From the NCBI GenBank assembly GCA_001557505.1, contig LSAX01000011.1:1-64000 (forward strand): a stretch of 64,000 nt of DNA, written 5' to 3'. Made by a program: the position numbers and the translations under genes. This DNA is from Reticulascus tulasneorum. Its lineage: Eukaryota; Ascomycota; Sordariomycetes; Glomerellales; Reticulascaceae. Below, one piece after another: positions 13,757-27,000 of this stretch. The notes below the pieces were generated by a model. The model had not been told where the DNA came from and made no database searches. It worked only from the letters and a program-made list of their open reading frames with translations. Within the stretch, counting starts at the first letter, position 1; each line of letters begins with the position of its first letter.

Positions 13757-15550
13757 TCTATTTGTTCTAATTTAATTTGTCTTTTAGGTTGTTTCTTGTT
13801 AAGTCTAGTAACTTGATCTATTAATTAATGGGTTTTATTGTCTAAGGTTCTTAAACTAGCTTTCGTAGTTCTAGGTTTAATATTATCTATATAATACTTA
13901 ATAGCTATTAATTTTATATATAACTAAACTGCTTTACCGTTTATATAGCTTTATATATAAAGGTTTATATATCTTTATCGAAGTTTATTATATCATTGAT
14001 TAAGAACTTAGTATTTTTAAACTTATTTTATAATATTATGATTTTTAATCTAAATTGCTTTTTTATTTGTTTAAGAATAATTATAAAGATACCTTTAGTC
14101 TTACTTTTTATAGATTATTAAACTCTCTTTAATATTATTTTATAATAACCTTTTTAAAGGTGTTTAGTAAGTTTATTGTTATATATATACTTCTCTTTAA
14201 GGTAACTATATTTTATATAATATTAATAAATAAATTAATTAAACGGAATATTTGATTTTTATTATTTATTATTATGTTGTTAGTTTTATAATTATTAAGG
14301 TAGTTTGGTTAGAAAAATCTAACTTTTAAAATTAATTAATTATAAATATTAACTTTAGCTGATGTTTTTAGTATATTTATTATCTTAGCTAATTATTATA
14401 TTATTAAGTTATTAACTTATTAGTTTTATTATTAAAATTATTATAAAATTAATATAAATATATATATTAGTCTTATTCTTTAGTTTTATCTTTATTAAAA
14501 ATCATAATTGAAAGTTGATAAGCTAATAAGAGGTGGTAGTCTAGTTATTGCTAAAGCTGATTACTTTGTTTAGAGTTATTTAATTAATAATATTAGTAAT
14601 CTTATTAAGAAAACTAATAAAATAAAGATATTTAAGGTTATACTTAATATCTTAAATATTATTTATAATATAACGTTTTTAGCAAAATTTCTAATTTTAA
14701 TAGAATTTTAGGTAATAATATAAGTTTTAAAATTCTTTAAAAAATAGGTTTTCTTAATTATTAAGTATATTATATAAGGTATTTATATTTAGACTTAAGT
14801 AAATATTAAGTTTTATATTTAAATAGGTAATAAGTATTTAAACTTGAAGTTTAGTAAATTATTATTTTTAAAATTAAAATACTTTTTAAGATATTTATAA
14901 TAGCTAAAAAGGTAATTTTATATTATATTTGTTAATGATTTAGTTTTTTATTTAGGTTAAGAGGTAAATATAATTATCTTAGAAGATTTTATTTTTCTTT
15001 TCTTTTTATTTTATAGGGTATCTATAATATCTATAAAGGATAATAACTTTAATGATAATATCATTATTAATGATAAGTTTATTAATAATATTAATAAGTC
15101 TAAAGATGATATAAATAAGGTTACCTAGTTTGCTATTTTATTTCTTATTAATAATAAGATAAACTTCTAATCTACGTAGAATATATATATATCTATTTTA
15201 TATTAGTTTATCTTATTTACTAAGTTTAAAAAGTTTCTTATAGCTTAAGATATTATAGATATTAATTACCAATTTTAACTTTTTAGTTAGATGTTATTTT
15301 AAGAATAATATTACTTATTTATATTCTTTACAGGTAGTTTTTCGTATTTCTTTATATTTTAGATAGTTTAATATAAACTAATATAACTATTATACTTATT
15401 TAATTGTTTAAGGTAATATTTAAGGTTTAATTAAGCTTAGTTTAATAGTAATTTTATTTCTAATTTTATAACTAAGAAAAAGAAAAAGTAAGAATTAATA
15501 ATTTATATAAAAAGAGGTTTATAGATTATTATAAAGTATTATTATTATGT

Positions 15551-15671
15551 TATTAAGGTAATATCTGTTATTTTAAGTAAGTAATATGTAAAATGAAAAG
15601 AATCTATTATTTCTTTTATTTACTAAACTAGGTACTTATATAATTGGTTTGTGGGGCTTATTCTTATAACA
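15551..15671 (-). repeat. 5' LTR of Gypsy A
   Basis: This is the reverse complement of the 121-bp LTR of element B. Read on the minus strand it begins TGTTATAAGAATAAGCCCCA, and it is less RIP-mutated at that end than the B copies. Confidence 0.88.
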
Positions 15672-16284
15672 TTATTATATCTACCGTTAATCTTAACACC
15701 TTTAAGACTTACTTTTAAGATTATTATACTTTTTAGAGATACCTATATATTTTTAATAATATATTATGATCAAGGTTGTGATTTTAGTTAGTTAGTTTAG
15801 TTAATGGTCTGACTAAAACTAATTAAAATAAATTTCTAACTAACTAAAACTAACTAAATAAAAAAACTTATTAACTAAAACTAACTAACTAAAATCATAA
15901 AATTAAAAAAACTAACTAATTAAAACTAAAACCAACTAAAACCAACTAAAACTAACTAAAACTAACTAAAACTAACTAAAACTAATTAAAACTAATTAAA
16001 ACTAATTAAAACTAACTAAATTAAGATGTAAAATCTAATAGAATTTAATTATTAATATATAAAATCTAATAGAACTTAATTATTAATATATAAAATCTAA
16101 TAGAATTTGATTATTAATATATAGAATTTAATAGAATTTAATTAAAATTATAAATATAAATTATATATTACTTTAGAAAATTATTATCTTTTAACTTTTA
16201 AATATTATCTATTATCTATTATAACTTTTATAACTTTATTTTTATATAAACCTTGATATAATCTATTATTAAGATTTTTTTAAA

Positions 16285-19200
16285 ATGGATACTTCGTTTA
16301 TTATAGATCAGAATATTTCTAATTCTAATTCTTCTATTTTGGAAGCTGAAGAAACTAATAGTATTAATAATAATATTAATATTATTAATTTTGAAAATTC
16401 TAAATATAATAAAGAAGATTATGAATTAAAACTAGATAAAGAAACTGGTATATATATATTTATAAATGGTTTATTTATTTGATCTTCATTACTTATTAAT
16501 TATAATAAAGAAAGAGAAATGCTTATATCTTGTAATATGTAAGTTTTATTATTTTAAAATTATTATTATTTATAACTAATTATTTATAAGGTGTTCTTAT
16601 AAACGAACTGATATTATTAAAGGCTTTCAAGTTTCTAATCTTCAACGTTATTATAAATATAAACATATAAATATTGTTTATAATAAAAAAACAGAAAAAA
16701 CAAAACAAAAAAGTAAGTTATATTTATATTTTTATATTTATATCTTATATTTATATTTTATATTTATATTTTATATTTATATTTTATATTTATATTTTAT
16801 ATTTATATTTTATATTTATATTTTATATTTATATTTTATATTTATATTTTATATTTATATTTTATATTTATATTTTATATTTATATTTTATATTTATATT
16901 TTATATTTATATTTTTATATATATATTTATATATTTATATTTTTATATTTATATTTCTATATTTTTAATAATATTAATATTAATTAAATAGAATCTACTA
17001 TTATACCACCTATTCAAGGATTTTTTAATACACCTTTAGAAAGCCGAAAAAGACCTCGAAATAATATAATTATCGATTTTAATAAAGATAAAGCTTATAA
17101 TAAGATTTTAAACTTTATAGTTAAAAATAACTTATTGTTTAATATTTTAAATTCAAATTTATTTAAAAAATTATTAAATTATTATAATAAATAAGTTATC
17201 TTTAATTATTTAATAATTTATATTAATAATAATATTAGATTTTTACCTATTATTAATAAATGGAAAATTAAAAATATTTTAGATAATACTTTTAATAATT
17301 ATTTATCAGCTTTAAATATTAATTTAGAAAATAACGTTTTAAATAACAGTTTATTTCTTATAATTTTCGATATTTGGACTTCTATTATATAAATATCTTA
17401 TATCAATATTATATTAATATATATAAATTCGGCTTTTAAAATTAATTAAAAATTAATTAGCTTTAAAGAATTAAACGAAAATCATATTAGTTTATATATT
17501 TATAATAAGGTTATAAATATATTAACTAATTATCTAAGTTTAAAATTATCTATTATTAATAAGTAAGTTTAATTTGTTATATATATATATATATATATTA
17601 ATTTTACTAATTATATATTTAATATTATATACGATAATATATTAAATAATAATATATTTATTAATACTTTTAAAAAGAATTATTATAAGTCTTTTAATAA
17701 GGAATTTATAAATAATATTAGATATATTATAATTTACATACATTATTAATATAATAGCATAAGATATATTAAAAAGCTATATATTAAATAATAAGTAATA
17801 CGGAAAATCAACTATTAGATTTTATAGAAAATCTAAATAAAAATATAAATATAGAAAACAAAGATATATTTATTAATATAAGTAAGTTAATATTAAAGTT
17901 AATTAATTATATAACTAATTTAATATTATAGATATTATTAATAAAATACGGAAAATTGCTATGTTAATTAAATATAGATAAGAAAACCGAAAATTATTAT
18001 TAAAAAGAATTGATAAATATAAAAAAGAAGGAATTATACCTCTTGATTATAATATTAAACAAATACCTCTTAGTAAGTTAATAATTTTATTTTTTAATTT
18101 AAATATAAAATTAATATTATAAATAATATTATATTTATTAATTATTTTATAGATAATATAACTTGATGGAATTCAACATATTATATGATTAATATAAACC
18201 TTAAATTAAAACAACCTTTAATTTATATTTTAAATAATATAATAAATTAAGAATTTTAAAAAGCGTTTTTAACTGATTTTGAATGGAATTCTTTAATAGA
18301 TTTAAAGAATATATTTGAAATATTCGTTAACCCGTCTATTAAATTACAAAAAGAAACTTATATTACTCTTAATAAAGGATTATTATTTATTTATCAAATA
18401 TATAATAAATTAAAATCTTTTATTAATAAATATAAAGAATCTAGCCGAAGAAATCCAGATTTAGTAAGTTTTTTATATTTAATTTTATATTCTTATATTA
18501 ACAATATTATAGAAAGATTATTATAATAATCTTATTATTACAATTCAAAATAGAATTATTAAATTAGAAAAATATTTTCCTCGAAAATTAAATTCTAATT
18601 TGATTAATAATTATAAACCTTATTTATTAGGACTTATATTAGATCCTAGATTTAAATTAAGTCATTTTAATAAAGGTGGTTTATTATATTTTATCCGAAT
18701 ATTAATAAAGATATAATTAATTTATTAAAGTTTGAATATTTAAAATAAGTTATTAAGTTTAAAATTATATTTTATTATTATTTATTAACCTTAATTAAGC
18801 TAAAAACTAAAATTAATCTTTGATATAATAATATATTTACTAAGTCTTTTGACGAATTAAATACAGATATTTATAATAATCAACAAAGTTTAAATTCAGA
18901 TTTAGATGATGATATATATATTTCTTAAGGAAATATAGAAGAAGAATATATTATATATTTAAAAGAAAATATAATAAATAAAAAGGTAAGTTAAATATTT
19001 ATTTAATATTTATATTTAATATATTAATATTATTATATAGGTTGGACTTTTAAATTAATTAGAAAAATAATACTACTCGATTTCTTATATTAAGTATTTT
19101 AGTTAGAAGGATTTTAGTTATTCCAGCTACATCTGCTTCTGTTAAATGTGTATTTTCTATAAGAGGAAATATTATTTTTAAAAATCAAAATAAATTAAAT

Positions 19201-19290
19201 CCGGATATTATTAAACAACTTATATTATTAAAAAGTTGGAAAATTAAAGATATTAAGGATTTAGAATGATAATTACAAGAAATAGAAGAT
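16285..19290 (+). pseudogene. hAT transposase, spliced, partly degraded
   Basis: An ATG at 16,285 opens a 65-codon frame (M-D-T-S-F-I-I-D...) ended by a TGA that could be a mutated TGG. Downstream, exon-like stretches are separated by GTAAGT...TAG introns (for example near 16,540, 16,710, 17,560, 17,880, 18,070, 18,460 and 18,985). Conserved hAT landmarks read directly: F-D-I-W-T-S near 17,360-17,380, D-N-I-T-x-W-N-S-T-Y-Y-M near 18,150-18,190, L-I-L-D-P-R-F-K-L near 18,640, and the C-terminal dimerisation motif I-P-A-T-S-A-S-V-K-C-V-F-S near 19,115-19,155. Only a few in-frame stops interrupt it. An RNase H-like DDE transposase acts in the nucleus on the terminal repeats; this copy is probably inactive. 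Confidence 0.85.
16735..16915. repeat. 13-bp AT minisatellite inside a transposase intron
   Basis: About a dozen tandem copies of TATTTATATTTTA run from about 16,735 to 16,915. The array lies between a GTAAGT donor near 16,711 and the next exon at about 16,990, so it sits in an intron. The open frame across it is an artefact of the repeat. Confidence 0.85.
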
Positions 19291-19794
19291 TAGATTTTTA
19301 TTTTTTATATATATATTTAATATATATATTATTTTATTTTATTTTATATATTTTATTTTAATTATTATATATTTAAATATAAATAAATAAATAAATTTTA
19401 GTTAATTTAGTTAGTTTTAGTTTTAGTTAGTTAATTTGAATTTTCTAATTAGTTAGTTTTAATTAGTTAACATATTAACTAAAACTAACAAAAATTAAAT
19501 TTAGTTAATTTTTTTCTAACTAAAACTAACTAACTAAAAAATTAACTAACTAAAACTAAAAACTAAGAACTAAAATCACAACCCTGATAAGTATAATAAC
19601 ACCTTCCACGTAGATCTACTTAATTTTATCAAAGTATATTTAGTATTTTACTTAGACCAACTTTATAAAACTTAGATAAACCTTTTACCAAATTAGCATA
19701 ATAAACCCTTACCTCTAAAGTAATATAAAGACGTCTTTAAGTTTTATATAGAAATAATATTTATATTATAAATCTATAAAAATAAGTTATAATA

Positions 19795-20148
19795 TAATTT
19801 TCTAAATTAATATATAATTTATATTTATAGTTTTAATCAATATTCTATTAGATTTTATATATTAATAATCAAATTTTATTAGATTCTATATATTAATAAT
19901 TAAGTTTTATTAGATTTTATATATTAATAATTAAATTTTATTAGATTTTATATCTTAATTTAGTTAGTTTTAATTAGTTTTAGTTAGTTTTAATTTTAGT
20001 TAGTTAGTTTTTTTAATTTTTTAATTTTAGTTAGTTAGTTTTAATTAATAAGTTTTTTTATTTAGTTAGTTTTAGTTAGTTAGAAATTTATTTTAGTTAG
20101 TTTTAATCAGACTATTAACTAAACTAACTAACTAAAATCACAACCCTA
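19795..20148 (-). mobile_element. second hAT 5' end, inverted fragment
   Basis: The reverse complement of this stretch follows the left end of the hAT element (15,771 to about 16,185) nearly base for base. This includes the terminal GGTTGTGATTTTAG and the three AAAATCTAATAGA-type repeats. It then diverges. The piece lies head-to-head with the main element, 210 bp beyond its right end, so left-type ends bracket 15,771-20,148 as inverted arms of about 390 bp. The base after the end is not part of a recognisable target duplication. Confidence 0.8.
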
Positions 20149-23100
20149 GGTTTATAATAATATTTTCTTTATTAATATTATATAAACCTTAAAAATCTTA
20201 TTTGATCTTAATAAAAAATATATTTAGATAATTTTATATAAAATTAGACTTTTTTTAACCTTCTTAATATTTTTTTTAAATATTAAATATATACTTTTAA
20301 TCTATAAAAATATAGTTAAAATATTAATAAGTCTAAACAATATTATTATATATTTAAAATAATTATATCTTATATAAAAAATAGTCTTTTAATAATTATT
20401 CTTTTTAATTTTAATTTAATAATAAATATTTTATAAGTTTAACTTATTAAATTTTTTTACTTTTATTAATTAATATAATAATTTTTTAATTAATAAAAAA
20501 AAAATTTAATTTTTTTCATAAGAACGTTTAATCCTTAATAATCTATATATAACCTTAATATATTATCTTTTTAAATATAAATAAGATAAATAAGCTAACC
20601 AAGCTAACTAACTTTTAAATCTACCTACTTATTAATATATTAGTAAGATATTATTATAATTTTATTTTTTAAGGTTTTAATAATAAATAGATCAGCTTAA
20701 ATAATAATTTTTTATTATCTTATATATTAATTAAGTATTTTATATTAAGTAATATAAAGATAATTAACATTAAGTCTTTAATAAAAACTAACTTTTCTTT
20801 TTAAAGTTTTAATAATAACTTTATAATCTTTTTATTATCTAATTTATTAATAATAAAGGTTAATAATTCCTTTAGGTTTAAAATTATTATTATAAAAGAT
20901 ATTATATATATTATTTTATTTAATAATAAGTTTATAAATAAAGTTTGATATATTAACAATTAAGATCTTTCTAAATTATCATATATAATTATTTATATTA
21001 ATTATAATACTTTTATCTTTATATTAATTATAAATAATAATAATAATAAACTTTTTAATAAACTATTTATAATGATAAATAATTATTAAAAAATATATAT
21101 ATTTTTCTAATTATCTTAAAAATAAAATAATAATTAAAAATAATTTAGTTATTTCGTTAATTAGTTATTAAACAGATAAAATATAAATATTAATATAATT
21201 GTTAATTTTAACATTAATTAGTTTATTAAGTTTTAATTAATAATATTTATTATTATTTTTATATCTATTTTAATTTTTAACTTAACCTTAACATTCTTTT
21301 AGATTATAAATATATATCTTTAAATAATTTTATTAAATTTAATTAAACTTTTAAGTTTAAATATAAAAGTATTTATTATTTCTTTTATATTAACTTATTT
21401 CTTAAATTTTATATATTTATAAAATTATTATTTTTTATTAAAATGATATTATATATTTTTATTTTATCTTTATAATCTTTTTATTTATTAGTTATTTTAT
21501 TATAATAATTTATTATAAAATAACTAAATTTTTTATATTAATAACATTTAAAAATTATATTTCTTTTATCTTACTTTATAAATTTAATAAAGCTTATTTA
21601 TTAACTTTTTTAATTTTAAAATAAAAAATTAAAATAATCTTTTCTTATATTATCTTAATAATTTCTTTTATCTTAGTTTTATCTTTAATAAGATATTATT
21701 AACCATTTATTATTTTATAATAGTTTTATAATTTTCTTTTGAAAACGATTTGTTTATAAATTTTTAAGATTTTAGAAAAATATATTTAAATATATTTATT
21801 TTTAGCTTTTTAAATATATATTCATTAATTTTATTTAGATATTTTCTATTTTATAAATTAGATTTTTAAAGATAATCTTTAAAATATTAAGTTTTTTTTA
21901 GATATTATTTAAATAAGTCTTTTAATTAATATTAATAATTTTAAATATATATTTCTTATTTAGTATATTTATTAAACATTTAAAAAATATTTGATTATCT
22001 TTAATAAAAGATTAAAAATCTTTTTTTAAGTTTTTATTTATAATTTTAAAGTTCTTTTTATAACTTTTTATTTTTTGGTTTTTTTAAAATATAAAAAATT
22101 AAAAAAATTATTTTTCTTAATTTAAGAAATCTTTATAATTTTACTAACTAATTTATAACTTATTATTAAAAATTAATATTAATTATTATATTTATTATCT
22201 TAATATATTATTTTATATATCTTTTATATTTTTTCTATTATTATATCTAGTTTTTAATTTATATATTTATAATTATAAATTTTAAAGTTTTATAATTATA
22301 TATAAAAAGGATTTTATATATATATAATATTTATATTATTAATAATATATAATTAATAAATATTTAGAAAATCTTTTTTTAATATTATATAATTTATAAT
22401 ATTATTTATAAAATATCTTTTTAAAATAAATCTTTTATATAAATTAATATATTAAATTTATCTTTTAAGCTTAATATTATTTAGCTTATATTAATATTAT
22501 ATATTATTAATAATTATTTATTAAAAACTAATTTAATCTTTATTAATTTAGAAGTTAATATATTTATAATTAACTTAATCTATTATGATATTATCTTTTA
22601 ACTTAATATTTTTAAAATAAAAATTAAAAATTTATAAAGAAATTAATTAAAAATTATAATTAAAGAAAAAGAAAAATATTTTATAATTGTTATATTAAAT
22701 ATTGTTTATATTATAAAATTTTAACTTATCTCTTAAGTCTTATCAGGATAAGTTTTATTATTTTTAAAAGTTCAATTTAATTATTTTGCTAAACGTTCAT
22801 CTAAAGCTTAACAACGTTCTTAGCTTGTTAGAACCTTTATACCTTAATTAGTTATAAATAAAAGATAAAATATAATTATGATTAAAGAATATTAAGATAA
22901 AACGATTATCTAAGAAGTTAGATTAATTATAAATAAAATAAATAATTAAAAAGGTTATTAATTTATATTTTTATAAACTAAACATCTTAATAAAGATCTA
23001 TCTTGTTTTTTATATTAATTTATTATATAAAATAATAATAAACCTTTTACTATTATAATAATAAGATAATATTTAATTATTAAAAATATTAATTAATGAT

Positions 23101-23580
23101 AAACCTAAATAAAAAGTTAAAAATATTTTATAAACTTAAACTAAAAAAATAAAAAAAAGATTATAACAAAAAATCCAAATAAAATAAATAAGTTATATTA
23201 TCTTTATTTAAAAATTAATAATAAAACTATAAAATATAATTATAATAAAAAAATTTAAAATAATATATAAACTTATAAAGATTTATAATAAATTATTAAT
23301 AAGAATTTTTTTTTTAATAAATTAAAAACTTAAAAATATAAAATTATAACTTTAATTATAATTTAACTTAATTAAACTTAATTATTATAAAAAAATTTAT
23401 AATTAAACTTAACCAACTAAAAAGAGATCTAATAAGCTTTTATATAAAATTATTAAGATAAAAATAATTATAAAACTTATATATAAAACCATTATAAAAA
23501 GAAAGAACTTTAAGATATATAAATATATTTTAAATATATAAAATCTAAAGAACTTAATAATATAATCTAAAAAATATAAA
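20149..23580. other. AT-rich RIP-type block without readable gene
   Basis: Dense TpA and stops occur in all frames, with almost no CpG or CpA. I could not assign the sequence to a transposon family. A stretch near 22,770-22,990 gives a long frame interrupted only by TAA/TAG codons that could be mutated glutamine codons, so a RIP-killed coding sequence is likely, but I do not recognise it. Ordinary composition begins at about 23,590. Confidence 0.6.
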
Positions 23581-24054
23581 ACACTTTAATCAAGCCTGTA
23601 AGCTATAGAAGGAGCTAGCAGGTTATATAAGAAGAAGACGGTTTTTATTCTTTTCCTTATGTTCGAATAGATAATTCTAAATTATAACCAAGTTATAATA
23701 TACTCCTAGTTAACTCTTTCATAAGAAGGTTATTAATACCTTAAATCTTTCTTTGTCTAAGCCTACTCCAATGTCTAGTAGTTGTAGAATATTAACTAAA
23801 GATAACCCTTTTCAGAGTGCACTTGCTCTTATATATAAGAATAGAGACCTAGTTAGTCAGTATAGTAGTTTCCTAGTTATAGCCCACCAATCATTCTAGG
23901 TCTTTACCTACACAGACATTCAAAACGCAATACGTGACTATAGCTAATCTAGCACCCAGTAATTATTATTCTCAATCACTGTACTTATAGCCATCATACT
24001 CTACCCCCCGTTCTTGGACCTTCTGTTGCTAGACCCTAATTACAATCGTGACAA

Positions 24055-27000
24055 CTAAATAGCACAAGCTTTCTTAACCATCTTCTGCACCAACGCATCT
24101 TTGTCCCTGAACCTCTGCGGAAACTTGGCCAAGTCGGAATCTTTCAATAGTCCCCTCGCCGTCGAAGCCTTCTGCAGCGCGGCCGACCTCCCGGCCCCCG
24201 CGCCCGCCGCGCCCGCGATGAGCCCCAGGATGGCGAACGGCGCTGATGCAGGTCCCCGATGATTTCCGCCACCGTCAGCGCCGCGTTGCCACCCTCGCCG
24301 ATCAGCAGTGCGATGCGTGCCACGGCGGCGACGCTGCCTATTAGGGGGCCCAGCGCTTCGCCCACGAACGGGATCACCATGAAGATGATGGTGAGAATCT
24401 TGAAGATGAGGTTCCGCTTGGCGTCGTCCTTGGCCTTCTGCCCAATTGCCTTGATGTCCTCCATGCTGCTGATTGCCTCGGCCAGCTGGAAGATGGGCAT
24501 GGAGTACGCAACCATGGCGTCGATGGGTGATCCGCCGTTGTCGCCGTCGTCGTAAAACGTCAGGCCGACGTCGAGGTACGAGCCTAGGATTGAGGTCTGA
24601 AGCGCGGTCACATTGGCCATGGACGCCTCGATCAGCTTCTTCGGGTTGCCGACCTGGATCTTGTCGTCGGCGGCCTTCTGCGGGATATTCTTCTTGGAAT
24701 GAAAGAGCCGGCGACAGGGCTGGGTTACTGAGCCGCCGCCGGGACGGACCGGGGCGTCTCCGTTGCTGGCGCAGGTGTACGGGTCGTCGTGGTTGCCCCA
24801 GACTACCCACGACTTGTCGATGCCATGTTCAGCCAGGAGGTCGTTAAAGAAGCCATTCTCGTCGTCGAGCTGGAAGCGGATGGTCCAGGACTGGTCGTTG
24901 TCCCAGAAATGTGGCATCCCCATGCAGCTGCTCTTTTGCTCCGACCTGCCAGCTATGGTATAATAGCAGGTCATGTACTTAAGGCCCTTGCCGCCGGTGT
25001 AGATGGAGACGAACTGGTCGAGGCGGGGCTGGATGTGGTCTTTGATCCACTGAGCGTACCAACCGAACTTGTCGTCGTAGTCCTGCGAGTTGACTTTAAA
25101 CAGGGCTAGAGCGTCGAGCAGTTGGTTGTACAGAATGTCGAGGCCGTACAGGCTGGCACAGTTATTGGCCATGGAGTCGGCTTTATCGGCGAGACCTTGG
25201 AGATCGCCTGGGTATGCAGTTACCGGACAGCTTTCCGGGAGAATGACCTCTTCATCGTCGCCTCCATAGCTAGAACCGTCGTCGTTATCGTCGTCTGCAT
25301 CATAGTCCATGGTCTGAAGATCAACGGCCCAGTCTGTCGTCCCGCCAAAGTTGAGGCCCTTGATCCAGTTGATGCGTTGGGTTTTGACATCACCATCCAT
25401 GTATGCCACCCAGTCTACTGCGCCAGGAACTCCATACATGAGGAAATTTGATGCAGAAACCGGCTCAACACCAGTTTTAACGATGGTGTATTTTCCTGGG
25501 TTCTTTATGATTGAGTTGATCTCTGCGTTGCCAATATATCCTGGAGTGATGGTACATTCGCCCGGGTAGGCCATCGAGTGATTCCTATCGCCGGTGTACT
25601 TACAGAGTGGGCCAGAGCAGGATGGATCGGCCATGCGGAAACTTCTGCCGTAGCTGGAGATTCCGACGACGATTTTCTGAGAGCTGACACCGGCTTTGGT
25701 CAAAATGACGAGTGCATCGCGTGTCTCCGTTTTGTTGACATGGGACCGGAGGCAGTCACCACCGTCGCAGCTAGGAATAGCCCACTTGTTGCCCATGTCT
25801 GCACCTATCGTTAGCTCTGCGGTCTTTTCTTCACTCGATATTTTCGTATGCCGAGCACTTACCCCATTGACCGTGAAGATCATATGTCATGTAGATAAAA
25901 TAGTCCACGTAAGCGGCCATGTTGCTCACGGGATACGCCTGCAAATACCAGTAGGACGCCGGCAGCGCAATTGATATAGTCTTACCACTCGGAATTCTTG
26001 ACTTTAACAGCTTCAAGAATTCTAAGTAATTGGAACCCTCCTCTGGACTACCCGGAGTGATATCCGGGATATCTGGTGCTCCGGGGTACTCCCAATCAAA
26101 GTCCAGTCCATCCAAATTGTACGAGTTCAGGAAGTTGATCAGGTTATTCACAAAATTGACTCTATTCTGCGCGTTGGTGGCTTCTCTGAACCGCTTGAAA
26201 GTGCCTGGCTCCGTGGAGAAGGCCCAGCCGCCAAAGGACAAAATTTTGCGGAACCCGGTCATCTTGACGAACTTGAAGAACTGGTCTGCCGAATCGGAGA
26301 TATCGACCTGGAACGACGACGTGACGGTGGCAAAGGCGAAGTGCACGTGTGTGTACGCACCAGAAGGAATCTTCTTCACGTCCATGCGCAAACAGGCACG
26401 CTGCTGGTCGAAAGCCTCGAAATAGCCCACAGACATGAACGACGAAGGAGGGGACCCATTATTGACAATGTCCATTCCGCAATTGGAAATGCAACCATTT
26501 GTGCCAGGCTTTGCCGTCCCAGGGGCGCCGGTGTCAGCGGGGGTCTTGGTACAGAAGGCAGCCGTAGTGCCGCAGAAACCCCAGACATCACAGCAGGCTT
26601 TCAGGGGACACGGATTGAGGGTGGAGATATCGACCCCATTTGCTGGTTTTTTGGTCCCTGGTACTTGGGGCCCGCAGGTTGTTCCCTGAACGATGGCGGG
26701 CATGGGCGGATTTCCATTGCTGAGACATATAATTTGGCCAGCCTGAAGAAACGAACATCCTGCCCAGCCCCATGTCTTCTTGTTGAAAAATTCGATGTCC
26801 GTCGTTTGGAGGTAGTGGGCGTCGGCGATGGCCCAGCAGCCGTCTCCCGAGGCGACATTGTACACAGCACAAGTACCATCCGACTGAGGCTGAGGACGAT
26901 AGCCGTGAAGGGTGCCAGAGCTGCAACAAACATGCTGCTTGGCTTGAAGGGTCGAACAGAGGGTGGAAGACGGGTTGTACTTGGTGAAGTCGCTGGCCGA

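Larger units (their letters stand above)
12037..15671 (-). mobile_element. Ty3/Gypsy chromovirus A, 5' part (right part of split element)
   Basis: After the 3' LTR of B, element A resumes exactly where it was cut. 12,037 onward is the reverse complement of B from about 6,150 back to 2,908. It ends in its own 5' LTR (15551-15671). This part covers the gag-like region and the start of pol. It is interrupted by a 404-bp MITE at 13353-13756 that B lacks at the equivalent place (near 4,785). No frame is open over a useful length. Confidence 0.88.
15771..19585 (+). mobile_element. hAT DNA transposon, moderately RIP-mutated
   Basis: The ends are CAAGGTTGTGATTTTAG at 15,771 and CTAAAATCACAACCCTG at 19,585, the same terminal inverted repeats as the MITE at 13,353. 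Both ends carry dense subterminal AACTAACTAA/TTAGTTAGTT motifs over about 200-250 bp. The interior encodes a hAT transposase. The 8 bases outside the two ends (ATTATGAT and ATAAGTAT) do not match, so no target duplication is visible. This may reflect a later rearrangement with the inverted end at 20,148. Codons here are far better preserved than in the adjacent Gypsy elements. Confidence 0.87.

Noticed and set aside
16674..16991. 105-codon Tyr/Ile/Phe-rich frame
   Set aside because: It is a translation of the 13-bp AT minisatellite in an intron of the hAT transposase.
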